A stretch of 64,000 nucleotides of DNA from JAFGSI01 sp041287425 (GCA_041287425.1 JBEULG010000034.1:1-64000), one strand, 5' to 3'. Shown: positions 50,610 to 58,609, counted from the first letter of the stretch. Translations and numbers: made by a program. The notes: generated by a model from the sequence alone, not told the origin.

Positions 50610-51524
50610 ATGATTCAAACCGTCCACCTTTCCAAATCCTTCGCTTCCATCCACGCCGTTCAGGATGTGAGTCTTTCGGTCGCGGCGGGCGAAATCTACG
50701 GCCTGGTCGGCTCGGACGGCGCCGGTAAGACCACCACCCTCCGTCTGCTGGTCGGCGCGCTCAAGGCAGATGCGGGCGAGATTACCATCGGCGGCTGCGA
50801 CCTCCGCAGGCAGGGCGAACAGGCACGGGCGCAGATTGGCTACCTCTCCCAGCGCTTCTCGCTCTACGAAGACCTGACCGTGCTGGAAAACATCCGCTTC
50901 TTCGCGGAACTGCGCGGCCTGAAACGCGACGAATGGCTGCCGCGCTGCCTGGACATCCTCGACTTCGTCGGTCTCTCGGCTTTCAAAGAACGCCGCGCCG
51001 GGCAACTTTCGGGCGGCATGAAGCAAAAACTCGGCCTGGCCTCCGCCCTCGTCACCCGCCCCAAAGTCCTGCTGCTCGACGAACCCACCACCGGCGTGGA
51101 CCCCGTCACCCGCCAGGACTTCTGGCAACTCATCATCCGTATCGCCGCCGCCGGCGACGTGGCCGTCCTCCTGACCACCCCCTACATGGACGAGGCCTCC
51201 CGCTGTCACCGCGTCGGCTTCATGCGCGGCGGGCGGATTCTGGCCGAGGGCCGCCCCTCCGAGTTGCGCGCCGCCCTCCAGGGGCGCATCCTCGAAGCGC
51301 GCGGCGGTCTGCTCTCTGACCTGCGCCGCCGGGCCGCCGAAATCGAGGGCGTGGAAGATGTCCGCCCGTTTGGCGACAAACTGCACCTGCGCGTCGCGCC
51401 CGGGCGGGCCGATTCCGTTATCGCCGCGCTGACCGCAACGCCCCCCGCCCGCGCCGGTTCGCCGGTCGAGGCGCGTCTCATCCCCCCGACGCTGGAGGAT
51501 GTGTTCCTTTCGTTGGCAAGTTAG
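50610..51524 (+). CDS. ABC exporter ATPase 1
   Basis: 304 residues. Walker A GSDGAGKTTTLR, Q-loop YLSQRFSLYEDLTV, signature LSGGMKQKLGLASAL, Walker B VLLLDEPTTGVDP. The H-loop position carries TTPYMDEAS, where most have TTHYM, so the switch His appears replaced by Pro. C-terminal 80 residues form the ABC export accessory domain. No SD; ATG is preceded by repeat DNA. Partner of the ABC-2 permease. Confidence 0.92.
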   Translation: MIQTVHLSKSFASIHAVQDVSLSVAAGEIYGLVGSDGAGKTTTLRLLVGALKADAGEITIGGCDLRRQGEQARAQIGYLSQRFSLYEDLTVLENIRFFAELRGLKRDEWLPRCLDILDFVGLSAFKERRAGQLSGGMKQKLGLASALVTRPKVLLLDEPTTGVDPVTRQDFWQLIIRIAAAGDVAVLLTTPYMDEASRCHRVGFMRGGRILAEGRPSELRAALQGRILEARGGLLSDLRRRAAEIEGVEDVRPFGDKLHLRVAPGRADSVIAALTATPPARAGSPVEARLIPPTLEDVFLSLAS

Positions 51525-51539
51525 CGAGTCGGCAGGTTG

Positions 51540-51604
51540 ACACATTTAGATATACCAATGCTCAAACGTTCCAACGCGCAAACGTATAAACCTGGAAACG
51601 CATA
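51540..51604 (+). repeat. Spacer of ACG(T/C) word repeats (copy 3)
   Basis: CTCAAACGTTCCAACGCGCA, AACGTATAAACCTGGAAACG: a third spacer of short words with AACG cores, between the two ATPase genes. Confidence 0.7.
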
Positions 51605-52513
51605 ATGACTGAAACCGTAATCGCCGCCGAAAATCTCACCCGCCGCTTTGGCGACTTCACCGCCGTGGACCACGTCACCTTCTCCGTCCGGGCGGGCGAA
51701 ATCGTCGGCTATCTCGGCCCGAACGGCTGCGGCAAGACGACCACCATCCGCATGTTGCTTGGGCTGCTCCAGCCGAGCGAGGGCCGCGCCACGGTGCTGG
51801 GCTTCGACTCCTTCCGCCAGTCGGAGGAAGTGCGCGCCCGCGCCGGTTACATGTCGCAGAAGTTCGCCATCTACGATGACCTGACCGTGCTGGAAAACCT
51901 GACCTTCTACGCCGGGGTCTATGGCCTGCGCGAACGCCGCCGCCTGGACGAGACCCTCGACCTGACCGGCCTGCGCGGCTGCGAGCGCGACCTAACGCGC
52001 GAGCTTTCGGCGGGCTACCGTCAACGGCTGGCGCTGGCGATTGCGCTCGTCCATCAGCCGAAACTGCTCTTTCTCGACGAACCCACCTCCGGCGTGGACC
52101 CGACCGCCCGCCGCGCCTTTTGGGACCTGATTTACCAACTGGCCGAACAGGGCGTCACCGCGCTGGTCACCACGCACTACATGGACGAGGCCGAATACTG
52201 CGGGCGGGTGGGCATCCTGCGCGATGGCAAACTGCTGGCCCTGGATACCCCCGCTGCCCTGAAGGCCTCGGTCATCTCCGGCCAGGTGTGGGAGGTGTTC
52301 GTCGAGCCGCTGGAGGCCGGCCTGGAGGCGCTGCGCGGGGCCGAGGGAGTGCTGCGCGTCGGCTTGAGCGGCGACCACCTGCGGGTGATTGCGCGGCGCG
52401 GCCTGGGGGCCGAGTCGCTCCGGCGGGCGATGCAGGCGCGGGGTCCGGCCCCGCAGCGGCTGGAGCGCGGCGAACCGACCCTGGAGGATGTCTTCCTGGC
52501 GCTGGCGCGCTGA
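51605..52513 (+). CDS. ABC exporter ATPase 2
   Basis: 302 residues. Walker A GPNGCGKTTTIRM, signature LSAGYRQRLALAIAL (second G of LSGG replaced by A), Walker B LLFLDEPTSGVDP and H-loop TTHYMDEAE are present. The C-terminal accessory domain ends PTLEDVFLALAR, as in ATPase 1. It probably pairs with ATPase 1 in a heterodimer in which one site is degenerate on each side. No SD. The UPF0047 gene is convergent, 1 nt after its stop. Confidence 0.92.
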   Translation: MTETVIAAENLTRRFGDFTAVDHVTFSVRAGEIVGYLGPNGCGKTTTIRMLLGLLQPSEGRATVLGFDSFRQSEEVRARAGYMSQKFAIYDDLTVLENLTFYAGVYGLRERRRLDETLDLTGLRGCERDLTRELSAGYRQRLALAIALVHQPKLLFLDEPTSGVDPTARRAFWDLIYQLAEQGVTALVTTHYMDEAEYCGRVGILRDGKLLALDTPAALKASVISGQVWEVFVEPLEAGLEALRGAEGVLRVGLSGDHLRVIARRGLGAESLRRAMQARGPAPQRLERGEPTLEDVFLALAR

Positions 52514-52514
52514 C

Positions 52515-52934
52515 TCATTCTCCCACGATTTGGACAATCAATTCTCGCCGCCGCGGACGGATGTCGAAGTCCACAAAAATGACCTGCTGCCAGGTGCCGA
52601 GGGTGAGGCGCCGGTTGACAAACGGGATGGTCAACGAGGGGCCGAGCAGCGAGGCGCGCATGTGCGAGTGGCCGTTGCCGTCCTCCCAGGTTGCGTTGTG
52701 GGCGTAGTCGCGGCCAGCGGGGACGAGTTCCTCGAACAGGCGCTTGAGGTCGGAGACCGCCCCCGGCTCGTATTCGACCGTTGTCACCCCGCTGGTGGAG
52801 GAGGGGCAGAAGACGGTCAGCAGGCCGAAGGTCAGGCCCGAGTCGCTCAGGCAGCGCGTCAGGTCGGCGGTCAGGTCGTGGATATCGGTGTGGCCGCGCG
52901 TGGCGAGGGAGAGAGACAGGGTTTTGACGGGCAT
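52515..52934 (-). CDS. YjbQ/UPF0047 family protein (copy 2)
   Basis: 139 residues. FCPSSTSGVTTVEYE, AHNATWEDGNGHSHMRASLLG, RLTLGTWQQVIFVDFD, and final ELIVQIVGE match the classical YjbQ form. It keeps the GHSHMRAS His pair where copy 1 (24249-24668) has DAHLKRQ. SD AAAAGGA before ATG. It is transcribed opposite to both neighbours. Confidence 0.93.
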   Translation of the reverse strand: MPVKTLSLSLATRGHTDIHDLTADLTRCLSDSGLTFGLLTVFCPSSTSGVTTVEYEPGAVSDLKRLFEELVPAGRDYAHNATWEDGNGHSHMRASLLGPSLTIPFVNRRLTLGTWQQVIFVDFDIRPRRRELIVQIVGE

Positions 52935-53008
52935 TGGACTTTCCTTTTGTCAGACAGGAGAGTGATGAACATCCTGCTCAAAAACTGGAAAAAGTTCATT
53001 GTGCAGCG

Positions 53009-53035
53009 GTGAGATTTTCTATAAAATTATCTCAC
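53009..53035. promoter_or_regulatory. Inverted repeat over the -10 box of the carbon module
   Basis: GTGAGAT (53009-53015) and ATCTCAC (53029-53035) flank TATAAA (53020-53025), the likely -10. An operator spanning the -10 would repress the five-gene carbon module. SD GAGGAGAG precedes ATG 53077. Confidence 0.6.
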
Positions 53036-53076
53036 ATTTCATCCCCTTCATCTTCAAAAAAAAACGAGGAGAGACC

Positions 53077-54195
53077 ATGAAAAAGTATCGGATTGCTTGG
53101 CTGCCTGGCGACGGCATCGGAGTGGATGTCCTGGATGCCACCAAAATCGTGCTCGACAAGTTGAATCTGAACGCCGAGTACATTCACGGCGACATCGGCT
53201 GGGAATTCTGGCGCACCGAAGGCGACGCCCTGCCGCAGCGCACGATTGACCTGCTGAAGAGCGTGGACGCGGCCATGTTCGGCGCCATCACCTCCAAGCC
53301 GGTCAAGGCGGCGGAGGAGGAACTGATTCCCGAATTGCAGGGCAAGGGACTGGTCTACCGTTCGCCCATCGTGCGCATGCGTCAGATGTTCGACCTGTAC
53401 GTCTGCCTGCGCCCGTGCAAGGCTTATCTCGGCAACCCACTCAACTACAAAGATGACGTGGATGTGGTGGTGTTCCGCGAGAACACCGAAGACCTGTACG
53501 CCGGTGTCGAGTTCAGCCCCGTGCCGCAGGCACTGGCCGACACGCTGGGGCAAATCTCGAAACCGTTCGGCACCTTCAAGGATTTGCCGCTCGACCAATA
53601 CGCCATCTCTTGCAAGGTCGTCACCCGCAAAGGCTCGGAGCGCATCATCCGCGCCGCCTTCGAATACGCCCGCAAGTATGGCCGCAAGAAGGTGACCATC
53701 ATCCACAAGGCCAATGTGGTGCGCGCCACCGAGGGCTTGTTCTTCGACATCGCCAAGGAGGTTCACAAGGACTACCCGGAAATCGAAATGGACGACGCCA
53801 ACGTGGATGCCATCTGCATGTGGCTGCTGAAGAATCCCAAAAACTATGATGTGATGGTGGCGACCAATATGTTCGGCGACATCATCTCGGACCTGGCAGC
53901 GCAGTTGGTGGGCGGGCTGGGCTTCGGCTGCTCGGGCAATATCGGCGAGAAACTGGGCGTCTTCGAACCCAGTCACGGCTCGGCGCCCAAGTATGCCGGG
54001 CAGTACAAAGTCAACCCGATTGCCACCATCCTCTCGGCCAAGATGATGCTCGACTGGCTGGGCGAAACCGAGAAAGCCGCCGCCGTAGAGAAGGCCGTGG
54101 CCGAGGTCATCCGCGAGGGCAAAGTCCGCACCTACGACATGGGCGGTTCGAGCTCGACCCTGGAGATGGGCGAGGCCATCGCTGCGCGGTTGTAG
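53077..54195 (+). CDS. Isocitrate/isopropylmalate dehydrogenase family enzyme
   Basis: 372 residues; oxidative decarboxylase of a 2-hydroxy-3-carboxy acid. The substrate loop is FRENTEDLYAG (133-143), closer to isocitrate dehydrogenase (FRENSEDIYAG) than to isopropylmalate dehydrogenase. SPIVRMRQMFDLYVCLRP supplies the family's Arg residues. HGSAPKYAGQ at 300-309 has Lys305-Tyr306 where E. coli NADP-IDH has Lys344-Tyr345, so NADP+ is the likely cofactor. It is shorter than E. coli Icd (416). First gene of a module with a Claisen lyase, CoA-transferase and aconitase-family dehydratase. Confidence 0.85.
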   Translation: MKKYRIAWLPGDGIGVDVLDATKIVLDKLNLNAEYIHGDIGWEFWRTEGDALPQRTIDLLKSVDAAMFGAITSKPVKAAEEELIPELQGKGLVYRSPIVRMRQMFDLYVCLRPCKAYLGNPLNYKDDVDVVVFRENTEDLYAGVEFSPVPQALADTLGQISKPFGTFKDLPLDQYAISCKVVTRKGSERIIRAAFEYARKYGRKKVTIIHKANVVRATEGLFFDIAKEVHKDYPEIEMDDANVDAICMWLLKNPKNYDVMVATNMFGDIISDLAAQLVGGLGFGCSGNIGEKLGVFEPSHGSAPKYAGQYKVNPIATILSAKMMLDWLGETEKAAAVEKAVAEVIREGKVRTYDMGGSSSTLEMGEAIAARL

Positions 54196-54204
54196 CAGCG
54201 CTCA

Positions 54205-54410
54205 TGAGCATCGGGAGTCCGAAGTCTCATCATTGGACCGGACTTTGGGAAGGGCCGAGGCCCGATAACCGGAGTTGAGTCCGACAACAGGAGTTGTCGG
54301 ACTCCTAAACTCAGTGCGCATCTGCAACTCAATATGAATCATAGCCTTGACGTCCTCGTTGAGTTGTCGGACTCCTGAACTCGGTTCGCATCTGCAATCC
54401 CCAGGAGGCT
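54205..54410 (+). repeat. Palindromic GGAGTCCGAAG repeats (copies 1, 2)
   Basis: Gap of 220 nt holding GGGAGTCCGAAGTCTC, a hairpin with 12-bp arms GAGTCCGACAAC / GTTGTCGGACTC and AGGA loop (54277-54304), then a partial second copy GTTGTCGGACTCCTGAAC (54364-54381) with GCGCATCTGCAA / TTCGCATCTGCAA. No gene is seen. Confidence 0.75.
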
Positions 54411-54415
54411 GCATT

Positions 54416-55339
54416 ATGCCTATGGACAAAATCTACATCCACGAAGTCGGCCCACGCGACGGCCTGCAGGCGGAGAAGACGACCGTCCCGCTGGAGGAGA
54501 AAATCCGCTGGATCGAGGGGCTGTTCGCGGCGGGGGTGGACATCATCCAACTCGGTTCCTTCGTCCACCCGGAGAAAGTCCCGCAGATGGCCGACACCGA
54601 CGCCCTGTTCCGGCACTTCGCCGACAAGAAACCCGCCCACGTCACCCTCTCCGGCCTGGTCTTGAACGAAAAGGGGCTGGAGCGCGGCCTGGCGTGCGGC
54701 GTGGAGATGTTCTGCATGGGCGTCTCGGCCAGCGAGACCCACAGCCAGAAGAACACCGGCATGACCCCGGCCGAGGCGCAGGCGCGCATCATCCCCATGG
54801 CCAAACAGGCCCTGGCCGCCGGCCGGAAGGTGCAGGCTTCGGTGCAATCGGCCTTCGGCTGCGGCTTCGAGGGGCCGATTCCGGCGGCCAAGGTGCTGGA
54901 CATCGTCAAAGCCTATCTGGACGCCGGCATCCGCAACATCAGCCTGGCCGACACCGCCGGTCACGCCCAGCCGGCGCAGGTCGAGGACCTGTACGGCGAG
55001 ATTCGCCGCCTCGACCCGCAGGTCGAACTGGCCTGCCATTTCCACAACACCTACGGCCTGGGCCTGGCGAACTGTTATGCCGCCCTGAAGAGCGGCGTGA
55101 CCTACTTCGAGTCGGCCTTTGGCGGGCTGGGCGGCTGTCCGTTCACCAAACTGCCGGCCGGCAACGTCAGCACCGAAGACCTGGTGCACACCCTCCAGCG
55201 CATGGGCCTGCGCAAGGACATCCGCCTGGACGTGCTGCTCGAGGTCGCCCGTCAGGTGAGCGCCTTCTTCGAGCGCGAACTGCCGGGCTTCATCCTGAAA
55301 TCCGGTTCGATTGTGGATTTTCAGGGCAAATCTGATTGA
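54416..55339 (+). CDS. HMG-CoA-lyase-family Claisen lyase
   Basis: 307 residues. DRE-TIM barrel fold. Catalytic RD in EVGPRDGLQ (14-15), ACHFHNTYG metal His pair, and the mobile-loop Cys in GGLGGCPF are all kept. However, the position of human HMG-CoA lyase Glu72 (IETTSFV) is Gln45 here (IIQLGSFV). It cleaves or forms a CoA ester of a 3-hydroxy-3-carboxy acid, releasing acetyl-CoA and an oxoacid; the actual substrate may be citramalyl- or citryl-CoA rather than HMG-CoA. SD AGGAGG decides this start. Confidence 0.85.
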   Translation: MPMDKIYIHEVGPRDGLQAEKTTVPLEEKIRWIEGLFAAGVDIIQLGSFVHPEKVPQMADTDALFRHFADKKPAHVTLSGLVLNEKGLERGLACGVEMFCMGVSASETHSQKNTGMTPAEAQARIIPMAKQALAAGRKVQASVQSAFGCGFEGPIPAAKVLDIVKAYLDAGIRNISLADTAGHAQPAQVEDLYGEIRRLDPQVELACHFHNTYGLGLANCYAALKSGVTYFESAFGGLGGCPFTKLPAGNVSTEDLVHTLQRMGLRKDIRLDVLLEVARQVSAFFERELPGFILKSGSIVDFQGKSD

Positions 55340-55372
55340 GAGAAACGAATTTAAGGACGCACAAAGATGCAC

Positions 55373-55458
55373 TGATACCCGGAGTCCGAAGTCTCCAGAC
55401 TTCGGGGAAGGCCAGCCTCCGACAAGCGGAGTTGTCGGACCCCTGAACACGGTCACTC
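55373..55458 (+). repeat. Palindromic GGAGTCCGAAG repeat (copy 3)
   Basis: CCGAAGTCT-CC-AGACTTCGG (55386-55405, perfect 9-bp arms), then TCCGACAA / TTGTCGGA (55418-55439). Same family as 54205-54410. Before it, AAGGACGCACAAAGATGCAC is a word related to the 58022 repeat. Confidence 0.75.
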
Positions 55459-55485
55459 CGGGAAAGTGAGAAAAGGAGATTGTTC

Positions 55486-56679
55486 ATGAAATTGCTCGAA
55501 GGAATCCGCGTCTTGGACATGACCAACGTCCTCTCCGGGCCGTTTGCCACGCTGCATTTGGCTCTGCTGGGAGCGGAGGTCATCAAAATCGAAAATCCCG
55601 ATGGCGGCGACCTGGCCCGCAAACTGGGCAACGTCACGCAATACAACAAAGCCTTGATGGGCACCAGTTTCCTGGCTCAGAACGCCAACAAGAAATCCAT
55701 GACGCTCAATCTCAAAGCGGAGGAGGGCAAGGAAATCTTCCGCAAACTGGTCGAGAGCGCCGATGTGCTGGTGGAGAACTTCCGCCCCGGCGTGCTGGCG
55801 CGGCTGGGCTTCCCCTACGAGGAACTGGCGCGCCTCAACCCGCGCATCATCTACTGCGCCATCTCCGGCTTCGGCCAGACCGGCCCGGATGCCTTCAAAC
55901 CGGCCTACGACCAAATCATCCAGGGTCTGTCGGGGGTGATGTCCATCAACGGCGACGAGCGTCTCAATCCGCTGCGCTGCGGCTTCCCGGTCTGCGACAC
56001 GGTCGGCGGGTTGAACGCCTCCTTCGCCATCATGGCCGCCTTGTACTACCGCGAGCGCACCGGCGAAGGTCAATTCATTGACATCGCCCTGCTCGATTCC
56101 ATCATGCCGCTCATGGGCTGGGTGGCCGCCAACCTGCTCATCGGCGGGCAGCAGCCCGTCCTGCTGGGCAACGACAACTTCACCGCCGCGCCGTCTGGCA
56201 TGTTCCGCACCAAGGACGGCTACATCAACATCGCCGCCAACCAGCAGGAGCAATGGGAGAACCTGGCCGACGCCCTGGGCCTCTCTGAACTGAAGACCGA
56301 CCCGCGCTTCCAGGAGCGCGACACCCGCAAGGCCAACCGTTTCCTGCTGACCCCGCTGCTGGAGGAAAAACTGACCCAGGAGACCACCGCCCATTGGGTG
56401 GAAGTCCTGAACGCCAAGGGCATCCCCTCCGGCGACGTGCTCAGCCTGGAGGAAGCGCTCAACTCGCCGCAGGCGCAGCACCGCCGCGTCCTCGAGGAGG
56501 TCGAGACGCCCGGCATCGGCAAAATCAAACTGTTCAACCTGACTGCCAAATTCTCCAAGACCCCGGCGCAAATCGAAGCTCCGCCGCCGACCCTCTCGCA
56601 GCATACCGAGGAAATCCTCGCCGGCCTGGGCTATTCGGCGGAGGAGATGCAGGCGCTGAGGGAGAAGCAGGTGATTTGA
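55486..56679 (+). CDS. Class III CoA-transferase (CaiB/BaiF family)
   Basis: 397 residues. IRVLDMTNVLSGPFAT, VLVENFRPGVLARLG, ISGFGQTGPD and FIDIALLDS contain the family landmarks; the Asp in FIDIALLDS is in the place of the catalytic Asp that forms the acyl anhydride. It moves CoA between carboxylic acids such as succinate and a hydroxyacid. SD AAAAGGAG 7 nt before ATG 55486. Lying between lyase and dehydratase genes, it should activate the acid cleaved by the lyase. Confidence 0.93.
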   Translation: MKLLEGIRVLDMTNVLSGPFATLHLALLGAEVIKIENPDGGDLARKLGNVTQYNKALMGTSFLAQNANKKSMTLNLKAEEGKEIFRKLVESADVLVENFRPGVLARLGFPYEELARLNPRIIYCAISGFGQTGPDAFKPAYDQIIQGLSGVMSINGDERLNPLRCGFPVCDTVGGLNASFAIMAALYYRERTGEGQFIDIALLDSIMPLMGWVAANLLIGGQQPVLLGNDNFTAAPSGMFRTKDGYINIAANQQEQWENLADALGLSELKTDPRFQERDTRKANRFLLTPLLEEKLTQETTAHWVEVLNAKGIPSGDVLSLEEALNSPQAQHRRVLEEVETPGIGKIKLFNLTAKFSKTPAQIEAPPPTLSQHTEEILAGLGYSAEEMQALREKQVI

Positions 56680-56731
56680 TGTCATGCTGCGGCGCAGGTC
56701 GCACAACTTGCACCGCGAAAGGAGCAACGCT

Positions 56732-58021
56732 ATGGGTATGACAATGGTCGAAAAAATCCTGGCGCGGGCGACCGGCCAGGCCGCCGTCAAGGCGGGAGAC
56801 GTGGTCGAGCCGAAAGTGGACCTGGCCATGTCGCACGAAAACGCGGCGCTGGTGCTGAACCAGTTCCTCGAAATCTACAAGGACACCGGCCTGGAGGCCA
56901 ACGTCTGGGACCCGGCGAAGATCACCATCATCTTCGACCACCGCGTCCCGGCCGAGAGTTCCAAGACCGCCACCAACCAGAAGAAGGTGCGCGAATTCGT
57001 CGCCAAACAGGGCATCGCCAAGTTCCACGACATCCGCGGCGACGAGGGCGGCATTTGCCACCAGATTCTGCCGGAGAACGGCTACGTCCGCCCCGGCTAT
57101 GTGGTGGTCGGTACCGACAGCCACACCACCAGCCACGGCGCGCTGGGGGCGTTTGCCTTCGGCGTCGGCGCAACCGAGATGGCCTCCGTCTGGGCGCTGG
57201 GCAGCGTGCTGAACGTGGAGGTGCCCGGCACCATCAAAGTAATAGCCAATGGCAAGTTTCCCAAGCACGTCCTGCCAAAAGATTTGATTCTGTACCTGAT
57301 TGGCAAAATCTCGGCCGAGGGCGCCAACTTCAAGGTCATCGAGTTCCACGGCGAGGCCATCCGCACTATGCCTACCTCCGGCCGCCTGACCATTTGCAAC
57401 ATGTCGGTCGAGGCCGGGGCGACCTCGGGCATCGTCCCGCCGGACGCCGAGACGCAGCGCTATCTCAAAGAGGTGGCCGGAGTCCGGGAAACGGTAGCAA
57501 CTTTCGGCCCGGACCCGGATGCGGCCTACGACCAGGTGGTCGAGATTGACGTCTCCAGCCTGGAGCCGCAGATTGCCTGTCCGCACACGGTGGACAACGT
57601 CAAGCCGGTGGGCGCTGTGGCCGGGACGCCCATCCAGCAAATCGTCATCGGCTCCTGCACCAACGGCCGCCTGGACGACATCGAGGTGGCGGCGAAGATT
57701 CTGAAGGGCAAGAAGGTGGCGCGCGGGGTGCGCATGCTGGTCTTCCCGGCTTCGGGGCGCATCTTCCGCGAGGCGATGGCCAAAGGCTACCTGACGACCC
57801 TGATGGAAGCGGGGGCGCTGGTCGCCAACTCCGGCTGCGGGCCGTGCCTGGGCGTGCATCAGGGCGCGCTGGGCGATGGCGAGGTGGCCCTCTCGACCAC
57901 CAACCGCAACTTCAAGGGCCGCATGGGCAATCCCAACTCAGAGGTCTATCTGTGCTCCCCGGCGGTGGCCGCTGCCAGCGCCCTGACCGGCGTCATCACC
58001 GACCCGCGCCGGGAGCGTTAA
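56732..58021 (+). CDS. Aconitase/IPM dehydratase large subunit
   Basis: 429 residues, LeuC/HacA prokaryotic type. [4Fe-4S] ligands: Cys in GSCTNGRLDD and CxxC in SGCGPCLG; GTDSHTTSHGALGAFAFGVG is the family's substrate/cluster loop. It isomerises a hydroxyacid by dehydration and rehydration (isopropylmalate, citramalate/citraconate, homocitrate or dimethylmalate). SD AAAGGAG. The small subunit gene follows after 93 nt of repeat spacer. Confidence 0.92.
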   Translation: MGMTMVEKILARATGQAAVKAGDVVEPKVDLAMSHENAALVLNQFLEIYKDTGLEANVWDPAKITIIFDHRVPAESSKTATNQKKVREFVAKQGIAKFHDIRGDEGGICHQILPENGYVRPGYVVVGTDSHTTSHGALGAFAFGVGATEMASVWALGSVLNVEVPGTIKVIANGKFPKHVLPKDLILYLIGKISAEGANFKVIEFHGEAIRTMPTSGRLTICNMSVEAGATSGIVPPDAETQRYLKEVAGVRETVATFGPDPDAAYDQVVEIDVSSLEPQIACPHTVDNVKPVGAVAGTPIQQIVIGSCTNGRLDDIEVAAKILKGKKVARGVRMLVFPASGRIFREAMAKGYLTTLMEAGALVANSGCGPCLGVHQGALGDGEVALSTTNRNFKGRMGNPNSEVYLCSPAVAAASALTGVITDPRRER

Positions 58022-58106
58022 ACACAAAGGTCACGAAAGAGACACAAAGGGTGCAGGACTTCCTTCTTTGTCTTGCGACTTTTGCGTCCTTCGTGTTGAA
58101 AAGAGA
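58022..58106 (+). repeat. Inverted CACAAAGG/TTCTTTGTC repeat
   Basis: AACACAAAGGTCACGAAAG at the left and CTTTTGCGTCCTTCGTGTT at the right form a loose inverted repeat around GGTGCAGGACTTCC. A known-looking dispersed word in many environmental bacteria (recalled). It separates the two dehydratase subunit genes. Confidence 0.65.
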
Positions 58107-58114
58107 GGCTGAAT

Positions 58115-58609
58115 ATGGCAAAAGTGGTTTTGAAACTTGGCGATGACATTTCGACCGACATCATTTACCCCGGCCGCTACATGGCCACCGTCCTGCCGAG
58201 CGAGACGCCGCAGTACGCCTTTGCAGACCACGCCGAGTTCAACGCCCGGCTGAAGAAGGGCGAGATTCCGCCTGGCAGCGTCATCGTGGCGGGCAAGAAC
58301 TTTGGCTGCGGCTCGTCGCGCGAGCAGGCTGCCTCCTGCCTGAAGGGGCCCGACCTGGTGGTGGTGGCCAGGCACTTCGCCCGCATCTTCCTGCAAAACT
58401 CCATCAACCTCGGCCTGCGGACGGTCATCTGCCCGGAGATCGAGGCCGACGAGGGCGACGAACTCGAAATCACCGCCGACAAGGTGGTCAACAAGACCAA
58501 AGGCAAGACGTTCGAGGTTGTCCCTCTGCCGAAGGCGCGTCAGGCCATCATCGACGCCGGCGGGCTGATTCCCTATACCCGTCAGCGGGTGCTGGCCGGG
58601 AAGAAGTAA
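58115..58609 (+). CDS. Aconitase/IPM dehydratase small subunit
   Basis: 164 residues, LeuD/swivel domain. GDDISTDIIYPGRYMATVLP is the family N-terminus with the variable substrate-specificity loop right after it, followed by GKNFGCGSSREQAA with the catalytic Ser/Arg. It completes the large subunit's active site. SD GAGAGG before the ATG. Confidence 0.93.
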   Translation: MAKVVLKLGDDISTDIIYPGRYMATVLPSETPQYAFADHAEFNARLKKGEIPPGSVIVAGKNFGCGSSREQAASCLKGPDLVVVARHFARIFLQNSINLGLRTVICPEIEADEGDELEITADKVVNKTKGKTFEVVPLPKARQAIIDAGGLIPYTRQRVLAGKK

